Assembly: GCA_046330255.1 (NCBI GenBank)
Contig: JAXLTC010000002.1
Location: 868,001 to 932,000, forward strand
From: JBBSBL01 sp046330255
GTDB lineage: Bacteria > Actinomycetota > Thermoleophilia > Solirubrobacterales > Solirubrobacteraceae
Reading direction: 5' to 3'
Length of the DNA: 64,000 bases
Made by a program: the position numbers and the translations under genes. Of the stretch, positions 1-7,922 are shown piece after piece. Under the pieces are notes generated by a model. The model worked only from the letters and a program-made list of their open reading frames with translations. It ran no database searches and was not told the DNA's origin. Numbering within the stretch: the first letter of the stretch is position 1; every line of letters starts with the position of its first letter.

Positions 1-937
1 CGGCCGCGCGTAGCAGCGCGGCGAGGTCCTCGCCGTCGGCGGGGGCGACGCCCCAGCCGGTGCACACCTCGACCGGGTCGGCGTCGCCCGCGGGGCTGAC
101 GGTCATCGCGCGGGCGAGCAGCGCGCAGGCCAGCCGATCGAGCGCCGCGGGGTCCGCCCCCGGCGCCAGGACGGCGAACTCGTCGCCGCCGATCCGCGCC
201 AGCCGCTGGCCCGGGTCGAGCGCCGCGGTCCAGCCGACCGCGAGGCGGCGCAGGACCCGGTCCCCGGCCTCGTGGCCGTGGCGGTCGTTGATCGCCTTGA
301 AGGCGTCGATGTCGATCAGCAGGACGCCGAAGTCGCCGTGCGCGCGCTCCAGCTCGGCGGCGCGCTCCTCGAACGCGCGCCGGTTGTCCACGCCGGTGAG
401 CGAATCCGAGAGCGCCTGCCCGCGCGCGGCCGCCTCGGCGGCGACGAGCTGGCGCTTCAGGCGCCGGATCACGATCGCGACGCCGACGAAGGACACGGCA
501 CGGGCGAGCACGAGCGGGACCTGGCCCGCATCCACCGCGGCGTCCTCGTAGAGAAGCGGCAGCGACGTGATCGCCACCAGCTCGCCCAGCAGCGGCCATG
601 CGTAGCGCCCCGGGAAGAAGTAGGCGAAGTACAGGAGCGCGAGGATCAGCAGCGGCGTCACGAACGCGTGGGAGCCGCCCGAGAGCCAGACGGCGACGCC
701 GGCCACGAGCATGCCGACCGCGCTCGCGGTGGCGTGCATGCCGAGCGTCCACGAGTCCCAGTCGATCAGGCGGATGCAGGCGATCGCGTAGGCCAGCACC
801 ACCGCCACCAGCCCGAGCGCCAGCGGTAGGCGCTCGTGACTCGCGCCGGGAAGCGCGAGGCAGGCGAGGCTCGTGAGCCCGGCCGTCAGCCACAGCCAGC
901 CCGACAGCGGGCCCATCGCGGCGTGATCGTCGCGCAT
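1..937 (-). CDS. Membrane GGDEF-domain protein (putative diguanylate cyclase), 3' end cut by window edge
   Basis: Probable cyclic-di-GMP synthase in the cell membrane. Translating the minus strand from ATG 937 gives about 312 residues before the window ends. The first ~175 residues form several hydrophobic segments with no recognised sensor domain. A short linker leads into the GGDEF domain, seen as DSLTGVDNRRAFEER, then IDIDAFKAINDRHGHEAGD, then an intact RIGGDEFAV. I see no RxxD inhibitory site just before GGDEF, so product inhibition may be weak. An ATG at codon 8 is an alternative start. The gene follows the LysRS fusion on the same strand after 51 bp. The C-terminus lies outside the window, so a following EAL domain cannot be excluded. 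Confidence 0.88.
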   Translation of the reverse strand, partial: MRDDHAAMGPLSGWLWLTAGLTSLACLALPGASHERLPLALGLVAVVLAYAIACIRLIDWDSWTLGMHATASAVGMLVAGVAVWLSGGSHAFVTPLLILALLYFAYFFPGRYAWPLLGELVAITSLPLLYEDAAVDAGQVPLVLARAVSFVGVAIVIRRLKRQLVAAEAAARGQALSDSLTGVDNRRAFEERAAELERAHGDFGVLLIDIDAFKAINDRHGHEAGDRVLRRLAVGWTAALDPGQRLARIGGDEFAVLAPGADPAALDRLACALLARAMTVSPAGDADPVEVCTGWGVAPADGEDLAALLRAA

Positions 938-988
938 GTCCCGTAAGGAATCGGGCGATCGCGCCCCCCGCTTGAGGGTCGGCGGCGC

Positions 989-3900
989 TCAGTCGCCCTC
1001 GTCGCGGCCCGCCGGCACGAGGTAGCGGCCGAGAACGGGAACCTTGATGAACCCTTCGACGCTCGCGTACAGGACCCCGACGCGCGGCATCTGGCTCGGC
1101 TCCTCGACCACGATCGAGCGGCCGACCCACTCCGGGTCGAACTTCGCGTTGAAGTCGCGCAGCGACTTGATCTGGAAGTACGGGTTCAGGCGCGTGGCGA
1201 GCCAGCGCATCCCGCGGTCGCGCCAGCCGAGCTGCGCGTCCGCCGCGAACAGCCTCCCCCAGGCTGCGAAGTTCATCGACAGGCGCCGGAACCCGTGCTC
1301 GCCGAGGTCCATCGCCGCCTGCGCGATCAGGTACTCCGTGATCCCGTTCTCGCTGCCCGGCCGGCGCCGCATGAGGTCCAGCGAGTAGCCCGGGTCCGCG
1401 CCGTAGCAGGGAACCAGGCGCAGGAAGCCCTCGGGCCGGTCCTCCTCGCCGAAGGCGACCGCGAGCAGCAGGTCGGCCTCGCGCCCCTCCACGTCGCGGC
1501 TGGTCGCCATCGTGAAGCCGCGCTCGGGCTCCTTGCCGCGCCAGTGCTCGGAGATCTCGTTCAGCGCGCGGCACAGCTCCGGCGCGGCGTCGGCCTCGCG
1601 GATCAGCTCGAAGCGGTGCCGGCGCTCCAGCCGCCGCACCGCCTCGCGCACCGCCTTGCGCGCATGGCCCTGGAGCGTGAAGCGGTCGCAGCGGATCAGC
1701 GCCTCGTCGCCGAGGTAGACCGCGTGCAGGCCGCGCGCCCGGTAGAGCGGCAGGTCGATGTCGCGGACCGCGAGGAACGCGAAGCGCCAGGCGCGGCGGC
1801 GGCAGAAGCGCAGGAACTCGTCGAGCGTGCGGCCGTGGTCCTCCGGCGGGCCGATCGGGTCGCCCGCGACCAGCGCGTAGCCGGCGATCCACGCGTAGGC
1901 GACCAGCGAGCGGCCGTCGGAGGAGAAGAAGTAGCGCTTGTCCTCGCGCAGCGCGAAGTAGGCGAGCGTGTCGTCGCCGTGCGCGTGCACGATCGCCCGC
2001 GCGCGCTCGCGCTCCTGCTCGGTCGCCGGATGCCGGCCGACGATCGGGCGCAGCAGCAGGAACAGGCCGGCCGCAAGGCCGGCGATGCCGAGCGCGAAGA
2101 GCGCGGTCGGGTAGACGTCGCCCATGAAGCGGCCCCGGTAGTCGTAGGGGCCGTCGATGTCGATCAGGCCGAGGAACGTCGTCTCCAGCGCGCCGGGCAG
2201 ATCGACTCCAGGTGAGACCCGGCGCTGCTCGACGTAGAGCGTTCCCACGCCGAACAGCAGCACCACGCCGAGGTAGACGGGCACGAAGCGCGCGAGGCCG
2301 AGCAGCGAGCGGGGGTCGCCGCGCGCGGTGAACGCGTCGCGGAACCAGACCAGCGCGACCGCCATCGCCCCCGAGGAGAGGGCGAGCAGCGGATCCGGGC
2401 CCTTGAGCACGTGCAGCGCGGTCGCGACGGCGAACAGCGTCAGAGCGATCCACCAGGCGTTGCGCTTGCGGCGCGCGATCCCGAACGCGGTCACGACCAG
2501 CACGAGCCCGATCAGCACGGCGGCGACATCGACCACGAGCTTCCCCTGGCCGAAGCGCAGCGCGAAGCTGCGCGGGACGCCGAAGTCGTCGGCCAGCCCC
2601 GGCAGGGGCAGAACGGTGAGCAGCCCGAGTATCGCGGTGAGCCAGGCGAGCGCGTGGACCGCGGTGCGGTGCGGGAGCGTGCCCGGCCGCCGCGCCGCCG
2701 GCGGCGGCGGCTCCGGGCGCTCGGAGGCGAGCGCGTGCACTTCCTCGGCCTCCTCCGCGCGCGCGGCCTCCGCGGCGAGGCCCTCCGCGCTGACGGCCGC
2801 GGCGCCGGCGGCGCCCCCGGCGCTGGGCATCGCCGCGGCGGCCCGCCGCTCGCGTCGCGGGCCGCGCACGCGCGCGCCCTCCTGCGGGCGCATCGTCGGG
2901 AAGAGGATCACCTCGCGGATCGAGTCGGCGCCGGAGAGCAGCATCACCAGGCGGTCGACGCCGACCCCGAGCCCGCCGGTCGGCGCCAGCCCGTGCTCGA
3001 GCGCGCGCAGGTAGTCCTCGTCGACCGACTCGGCCTCCTCGTCGCCGGCGGCCTTCAGCTCCGCCTGGGCCTCGAAGCGCGCGCGCTGGTCGACCGGGTC
3101 GTTGAGCTCCGAGTAGGCGTTGGCGAGCTCGCGGCCGGCGACGACCAGCTCGAAGCGCTCGGTCAGCTCCGGGTCGTCGCGGTGCACGCGCGCCAGCGGG
3201 CTGATCTCCCGCGGATGGTCGGTGATGAACGTCGGCTCGCGCAGCGTGTGCTCGACGAGCTCGTCGCACAGCTCGGAGATGATCTTGCCCGCGCCCCACG
3301 CCGGCAGGTAGGGGACCTTGTGGCGCTCGGCGAGGGAGCGCGCGTCCTCGACCGCCATCGAGGGGTGGACCCCGGTCCCGGTCGCCTCGGAGACCAGGTC
3401 GATCATGCGCGCGCGGCGCCACGGCGGCGCCAGCTCCACGGGCGCGCCGTCGACGTCCACCACCGTGCCGCCGGTCGCCGCGCGCGCGGCCTCGACGATC
3501 AGCGTCTCGGTGAGGTCCATCATGTCCGAGTAGTCCTCGTAGGCGGCGTAGCACTCGAGCAGCGTGAACTCCGGGTTGTGGCGGGAGTCCAGGCCCTCGT
3601 TGCGGAAGACGCGCCCGATCTCGAAGACGCGCTCCATCCCGCCGACGACCAGCCGCTTGAGCGGAAGCTCGAGCGCGATGCGCATGTACATGTCGAGGTC
3701 GAGCGCGTTGTGGTGGGTGACGAACGGCCGCGCGGCGGCGCCCCCGGCGCTCGCGTCGAGGAACTGGGTCTCGACCTCCGTGTAGCCCCGCTCGGCCAGC
3801 ACGCGGCGCAGCGCGGCGATCGTCGCGAAGCGCTTCTCGAAGACCTCGCGCGGGCCGGGGTTGACGATCAGGTCCAGGTAGCGGCGGCGGAAGCGGACGT

Positions 3901-4402
3901 CCGGGTCGGTGATCCCGTGGCGCATGTCCGGCAGCGCGCGCAGGGCCTTGGCGAGCAGGGTGATCTCGGCCGCCAGCAGCGACGGCTCCCCGCTGCGCGA
4001 GCGCACGGGCTCGCCGCGTGCGCCGACCTGGTCGCCGAGGTCGAGCGCGCGGACGTCGGCGAACGCCTCGGGACCGAGTCGCTCGCGCGAGGCCATGAGC
4101 TGGATCCGGCCGCTGCGGTCCCGCAGGTCGAGGAACAGCAGGCCCCCGTGGCGGCGGATCGCGACCACGCGGCCGGCGACCGCCGCGGTTGTGCCCGTGC
4201 CCGCGCCGGGAGCGAGCGTCTCGACGGCCGCGCGCACTTCGGCGGCGGTGCTGTCGCGGTCGTAGCGGGGCGGGTAGGGGTCGACGCCGCGCCCGCGCAG
4301 CGCCTCGAGCTTCGCCAGCCGCTCGGCGCGCTGCCGCGCGACCACGCGATCCCCGCTCCCCTCCCCGCTTCGCCGCCGCTCGCGCGGCGCTTCCGTGCTC
4401 AC
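989..4402 (-). CDS. lysX: Lysyl-tRNA synthetase fused to lysyl-phosphatidylglycerol synthase (LysX-like, LysRS at N-terminus)
   Basis: Predicted bifunctional membrane protein of 1137 residues: a class II LysRS that charges tRNA-Lys and a domain that transfers lysine to phosphatidylglycerol. Residues ~70-150 are the OB-fold and ~170-505 the catalytic core (RRRYLDLI, motif 2 FRNEGLDSRHNPEFT, motif 3 GLGVGVDRLVMLL near 478-489). A low-complexity Ala/Glu/Pro linker (~510-575) follows, then about six membrane segments (~580-785), then a DUF2156 domain (~800-1130) with LSMNFAAWGR and NAKFDPEW. Mycobacterial LysX carries the same parts in the order TM-DUF2156-LysRS, so the synthetase has moved to the front. 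I chose the GTG at 4402. The frame stays open to 4858, but the extra 152 residues are low-complexity and run through an intergenic repeat. A DMT permease lies directly upstream. Confidence 0.9.
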   Translation of the reverse strand: MSTEAPRERRRSGEGSGDRVVARQRAERLAKLEALRGRGVDPYPPRYDRDSTAAEVRAAVETLAPGAGTGTTAAVAGRVVAIRRHGGLLFLDLRDRSGRIQLMASRERLGPEAFADVRALDLGDQVGARGEPVRSRSGEPSLLAAEITLLAKALRALPDMRHGITDPDVRFRRRYLDLIVNPGPREVFEKRFATIAALRRVLAERGYTEVETQFLDASAGGAAARPFVTHHNALDLDMYMRIALELPLKRLVVGGMERVFEIGRVFRNEGLDSRHNPEFTLLECYAAYEDYSDMMDLTETLIVEAARAATGGTVVDVDGAPVELAPPWRRARMIDLVSEATGTGVHPSMAVEDARSLAERHKVPYLPAWGAGKIISELCDELVEHTLREPTFITDHPREISPLARVHRDDPELTERFELVVAGRELANAYSELNDPVDQRARFEAQAELKAAGDEEAESVDEDYLRALEHGLAPTGGLGVGVDRLVMLLSGADSIREVILFPTMRPQEGARVRGPRRERRAAAAMPSAGGAAGAAAVSAEGLAAEAARAEEAEEVHALASERPEPPPPAARRPGTLPHRTAVHALAWLTAILGLLTVLPLPGLADDFGVPRSFALRFGQGKLVVDVAAVLIGLVLVVTAFGIARRKRNAWWIALTLFAVATALHVLKGPDPLLALSSGAMAVALVWFRDAFTARGDPRSLLGLARFVPVYLGVVLLFGVGTLYVEQRRVSPGVDLPGALETTFLGLIDIDGPYDYRGRFMGDVYPTALFALGIAGLAAGLFLLLRPIVGRHPATEQERERARAIVHAHGDDTLAYFALREDKRYFFSSDGRSLVAYAWIAGYALVAGDPIGPPEDHGRTLDEFLRFCRRRAWRFAFLAVRDIDLPLYRARGLHAVYLGDEALIRCDRFTLQGHARKAVREAVRRLERRHRFELIREADAAPELCRALNEISEHWRGKEPERGFTMATSRDVEGREADLLLAVAFGEEDRPEGFLRLVPCYGADPGYSLDLMRRRPGSENGITEYLIAQAAMDLGEHGFRRLSMNFAAWGRLFAADAQLGWRDRGMRWLATRLNPYFQIKSLRDFNAKFDPEWVGRSIVVEEPSQMPRVGVLYASVEGFIKVPVLGRYLVPAGRDEGD

Positions 4403-4468
4403 GGCTGCGAGGGTACGCGCGGCGCCCGCGGAACGACCCGCGCTGCGGCTCCTCGGCCCACTCTCGTG

Positions 4469-4670
4469 CGATAACGCTCGCTGGGCGCCCAGGATCGCAG
4501 TCGAGCGACCGAGCCGTTCGCGGGCGGCGCTCACTCCCTCGATGCGCCGTTCACCGGCGCCCCCGGCCGCCAAGACGCCACAAACAGCGGCAACGAAGGA
4601 GCCACCGGAGACGCCCGACCCCACCCGGCCGCCATTACGCCCGCCAGGCGACCAGGATCGCAGCCGAGTG
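4469..4670. repeat. Degenerate intergenic repeat, copy 1 (with partial upstream unit)
   Basis: Fills most of the 274-bp gap between the LysRS fusion and the DMT permease. The main unit (4537-4670) begins CCTCGATGCGCCGTTCACCG, contains GCGGCAACGAAGGA at 4587-4600 and ends ATCGCAGCCGAGTG. The preceding 4469-4536 resembles the tail of the same unit. It matches the copies at 5666-5820 and 5851-5917 at most positions. Confidence 0.85.
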
Positions 4671-4676
4671 GCGCTG

Positions 4677-5600
4677 CTACGCGCGACGGCGCGTGTGCGA
4701 CGTGATCGCGACCCTCGAGGCGGCGGCAGCCGGGCGCTCGTCCGGCGCGCCGCGCGCGTCCGTCTCGGGCGCGGGTCGCGACCCGGCCAGCAGCGCGAGG
4801 CCGCCGACGAGCACCGCGAGGGCGAGCGCGCACCCGGCGTAGCCGGCCACGCCGGCATGCGGGCGCTCGTCGAGCAGGCCGATCCCGAGCGCGACGCTGG
4901 TCAGCGGGTCGAGCGCCGTCATCGCGGCGATCGCGGGAGCGAGCACGCCCGTCTGGAGCGCCGCCTGGCTCAGGCTCATACCCGCGAGGCCCACGACGAT
5001 CAGCGCCCACACGTGCCAGTGCGTGAGAACGGCGACCGGTCCGTCGTCGACGCGGTCGACCACGGCCTTGATCAGCGCGGCGGTCAACCCGAAGAGCACG
5101 CCGCTGCCGGCCCCGAGCAGGAAGGCGCGCCGCGCGGGCCGGGCGTGGAGCCCGGCCGCCACGAGCGCCGCGCTCAGCGCCGCGCATGCGCCACCCGCGA
5201 CGAGCCACTGGTGCAGGGGCGCGTCCGCGACGCCTCCCGACGGGTCGCTGACGACGAGGAACACCCCGAGGCCGGCGGATACCGCCAGCGCCCCGGCGAC
5301 CTCGCGCCGCCCCACGCGCTGGCCGGTGAGGCGCACTCCGAGCGGGAGCGCGAACACCACGGTCATCGCGAGCACGGGCTGCACGATCACCAGCCGCCCG
5401 ATCCCGAGCGCGACCGCCTGCGCGGCCGTCCCGAGCCCGTCCACCACGACCCCCGCCAGCCAGAGCGGCCGGCGGACCAGGCGCAGCAGGAAGCCGGCCT
5501 TCACCGCGTCCTCGTCGCTCTCCCGCGCGGCGACGCGCTGCTGAAGCACCGTCCCGAGCGCGAAGAGGAACGACGCCGCGAGCGCCAGGAGCACGTCCAT
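4677..5600 (-). CDS. DMT (EamA-like) family permease
   Basis: Integral membrane protein of 307 residues with about ten hydrophobic segments and an inside-out duplicated layout typical of drug/metabolite transporters. The N-terminal ATG (5600) begins directly with the first membrane helix, and the C-terminal ~35 residues are a polar Arg/Ala-rich tail. The substrate is unknown. It is clearly related to the permease at 19237-20163: both have the helix pair around LVIVQPVLA / LSLVQAFAA and the same length. Both also lie beside a DUF2156 aminoacyl-lipid synthase gene, which hints at a lipid-related role (inference). It lies 274 bp upstream of the LysRS fusion on the same strand. Confidence 0.85.
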   Translation of the reverse strand: MDVLLALAASFLFALGTVLQQRVAARESDEDAVKAGFLLRLVRRPLWLAGVVVDGLGTAAQAVALGIGRLVIVQPVLAMTVVFALPLGVRLTGQRVGRREVAGALAVSAGLGVFLVVSDPSGGVADAPLHQWLVAGGACAALSAALVAAGLHARPARRAFLLGAGSGVLFGLTAALIKAVVDRVDDGPVAVLTHWHVWALIVVGLAGMSLSQAALQTGVLAPAIAAMTALDPLTSVALGIGLLDERPHAGVAGYAGCALALAVLVGGLALLAGSRPAPETDARGAPDERPAAAASRVAITSHTRRRA

Positions 5601-5665
5601 CCCGCGGGTGAGGGTAGAGGGCGCGGGCCCGGCGCGGCCCGGCCCCGCCGGCGGCGCTCACGTCC

Positions 5666-5820
5666 CCTCGATGCGCCGTTCGCCCCACTCGATGCGCCGT
5701 TCACCGGCACCCCGGCCACCGAGACGCCACGAACAGCGGCAACGAAGGAGCCACCGCACGCGCCCGACCCCACCCGGCCGCCATTACGCTCGCCAGGCGA
5801 GCACAATCGCAGCCGAGTGA
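5666..5820. repeat. Degenerate intergenic repeat, copy 2
   Basis: Close relative of the 4537-4670 unit. It starts with a short duplication of CTCGATGCGCCGTT, has the core GCGGCAACGAAGGA at 5736-5749 and a small hairpin GCTCGCC-A-GGCGAGC near 5789. It ends ATCGCAGCCGAGTGA. A partial third unit follows at 5851. Confidence 0.85.
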
Positions 5821-5850
5821 CCGGGCCGCCCTGCCCACGGCGCCCGCCCC

Positions 5851-5917
5851 CCTCGATGCGCCGTTCCCCGGCACCCCGGCCACCGAGACGCCACGAACAG
5901 CGGCAACGAAGGAGCCA
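5851..5917. repeat. Degenerate intergenic repeat, copy 3 (truncated)
   Basis: First half of the same unit, ending just after the core GCGGCAACGAAGGA (5900-5913), where a GC-rich minisatellite takes over. An inverted, near-identical core (CCTTCGTTGCCGC) occurs at 6118-6130, so 5900-6130 is bounded by inverted copies. Confidence 0.8.
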
Positions 5918-5918
5918 T

Positions 5919-6030
5919 CCGGGCGGCGGACGGGCGGCGGACGGGCGGCGGACGGGCGGCGGGCGGACGGCGGGCGGACGGCGGGCCGGCGGCGGGCCGG
6001 CGGCGGGCGGGCGGCGGCGGGCGGGCGGCA
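5919..6030. repeat. GC-only minisatellite (GGGCGGCGGAC)n
   Basis: Tandem array that starts with three exact 11-bp units GGGCGGCGGAC (from 5921) and decays into GGGCGGAC and GGGCCGGC variants. The 706-bp stretch 5601-6306 has no convincing gene. It holds repeat copies 2 and 3, this array and a unique tail up to the DUF1800 start. Confidence 0.85.
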
Positions 6031-6306
6031 CACTGATCCTGACTTTCGGTCGTCCTGCGACCACTGGCCGGGATCGGTCGGCGGCGACACGACCCACGCG
6101 CTCTCCCGACTGTGCTCCCTTCGTTGCCGCCGTTCGATCCGCGCCCGCGCCGACGCCGCCACCGCCTAGTACCCGCGTCCACCCGAGCGCCCCCGGCGCT
6201 GGACGTGCGTTCGATGCGGGGCCCGCGGGGGCTCAGGTGGCAGCGCCCGCGCGCCGACGCCCGATCTCGAGGTGGTTGCCGCACGTCGCACATCCCACGG
6301 GCGCGC

Positions 6307-7899
6307 ATGAGCACCGGCGCGAGCGCCGCGGCTCGCAAGCGCACCGCGCAGAAGCACGCGCGCAAGCGCCGGCGCAAGGCGGTCGTTCGCCATCGCCGCC
6401 GGCGGCGCAAGCCCGTCTGCCGCAAGCCGGGCAAGCTCGTCCGCGTGCGGGTCAGCAAGCGCTCGCGCCGCACCAAGCTCGTCTGCCGCCGCCCACGCCG
6501 GCGCCGCAAGCCGGTCCAGACCCCTCCCAAGTTGCAGCCGCGCCCGGCCCAGCCGGGCAACCCGCTGCGCTACGGCGGCGCGTTCGGTCCGGCGCAGGCC
6601 GCCCGGCTGCTGTGGCGCGCCGGGTTCGGCCCGCGCCCCGGCGAGGCCGAGTACCTCGCCTCCGCCGGGATGGACAAGGCCGTCGCGGCGCTCACCAGCC
6701 CCTCCGGCGCAGCCCAGCTCAACGGGCCCGGCGCCCAGGACGACAACGGCGACCCGCTCGCGCCCGCCGACGCCTACGGCCACGACCACCTCTACTGGAT
6801 GGACCGCATGGTCCGCTCCAGCCAGCCGCTCGTCGAGCGCATGGCGCTGATCTGGCACGACTGGTTCGCGACCTCCAACGCCGGCGTCGGCCAGGCCCAG
6901 CTGATGCTCGACCAGACCGACACGTTCCGCAGCAAGGGCCTCGGGAGCTTCTACGACCTGCTGGTCGCCGTCACCGCCGACCCGGCGATGCTGCTGTGGC
7001 TCAACGGCAACCAGAACCACGTCGACGACGGCAACGAGAACTACGGGCGCGAGCTCCAGGAGCTGTTCACGCTCGGCGCCGACCGCGGCGCCTACACCGA
7101 GGCCGACGTGCGCGAGATGTCGCGCGCGCTGACCGGCTTCGTCAACAGCTGGTCGGACGCGCTCGGCGCCTACAACTTCCGCTTCGACCCCTCCGAGCAC
7201 GACGTCGACCCGAAGACGATCCACGGCAGGACGGGCAACTTCAGCTGGCGCGACGCCTGCCGGCTGTGCGTCGAGCACCCGATGCACCCGAGCTTCTTCG
7301 TCGCCAAGCTCTGGAGCTACTTCATCCCGACGCCGCCCAACGCGGTCACCCGGCAGGCGCTCGAGAAGCTCTACGTAGCCACCGGGTACCAGGTGCGCCC
7401 GATCGTCGAGACGATCCTCAAGCACCCGGACCTCTACCAGGGCGCGGCGATGGTCAAGCCGCCGGTCGTCTACGCGGCGGGGCTGCTGAAGGCGCTCGGG
7501 CGCGGCATCGACAGCGAGTCCTGGGTGTGGCGCTGCGAGCGCGCCGGCCAGCGCCTCTACTACCCGCCGAACGTCGCCGGCTGGGACGACGCGCGCTGGC
7601 TCGACACCTCGACGCTGTGCGGGCGCTGGGACATCGTCTCCGAGGCGCTCGAGCCGACCTCGGTCGAGGTCAACCAGTCCTACGACCTCGCCGAGACCCC
7701 GGACGTGGCGCTCCAGCGGGCGCTCGAGCACCTGCACAACCCCCCGCTGACCTGGGAGACGCACGCGACGCTGCTCGGGTTCGCCTCCAGCTGCCTGCCG
7801 AACCCGATCGCCTCCTACCAGCGCTCGCCGCTTCGCGCCAGCCGCCAGAACGCGCTGCGCACGCTGATCGCCACCTGCCCCGACGCACAGACCGCCTAG
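6307..7899 (+). CDS. DUF1800 family protein with highly basic N-terminal tail
   Basis: Protein of 530 residues. About residues 80-520 match the DUF1800 family by pattern: LLWRAGFGPRPGEAEYLA near the front, WHDWFATSN, the stretch ending GRELQELFTLGADRGAYTEADV, and PPNVAGWDDARWL near the C-terminus. The biochemical function of the family is unknown. Its genes typically precede a DUF1501 gene, as here (23-bp gap). The first ~75 residues are strikingly rich in Arg and Lys, with a loosely repeated Cys-Arg-Lys-Pro/Cys-Arg-Arg-Pro pattern and no signal peptide. ATG 6307 is preferred. The frame is open from 6112, but that section has non-coding character and a repeat core. Confidence 0.85.
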   Translation: MSTGASAAARKRTAQKHARKRRRKAVVRHRRRRRKPVCRKPGKLVRVRVSKRSRRTKLVCRRPRRRRKPVQTPPKLQPRPAQPGNPLRYGGAFGPAQAARLLWRAGFGPRPGEAEYLASAGMDKAVAALTSPSGAAQLNGPGAQDDNGDPLAPADAYGHDHLYWMDRMVRSSQPLVERMALIWHDWFATSNAGVGQAQLMLDQTDTFRSKGLGSFYDLLVAVTADPAMLLWLNGNQNHVDDGNENYGRELQELFTLGADRGAYTEADVREMSRALTGFVNSWSDALGAYNFRFDPSEHDVDPKTIHGRTGNFSWRDACRLCVEHPMHPSFFVAKLWSYFIPTPPNAVTRQALEKLYVATGYQVRPIVETILKHPDLYQGAAMVKPPVVYAAGLLKALGRGIDSESWVWRCERAGQRLYYPPNVAGWDDARWLDTSTLCGRWDIVSEALEPTSVEVNQSYDLAETPDVALQRALEHLHNPPLTWETHATLLGFASSCLPNPIASYQRSPLRASRQNALRTLIATCPDAQTA

Positions 7900-7922
7900 C
7901 CCGGAGCGAGGACCGACCCCAG

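Noticed and set aside
4403..4858. N-terminal extension of the LysRS fusion by 152 residues
   Set aside because: The open frame crosses intergenic repeat copy 1, is low-complexity and matches no LysRS feature. GTG 4402 gives a normal start.
5919..6030. CRISPR array
   Set aside because: Units are 8-11 bp without spacers; this is a minisatellite.
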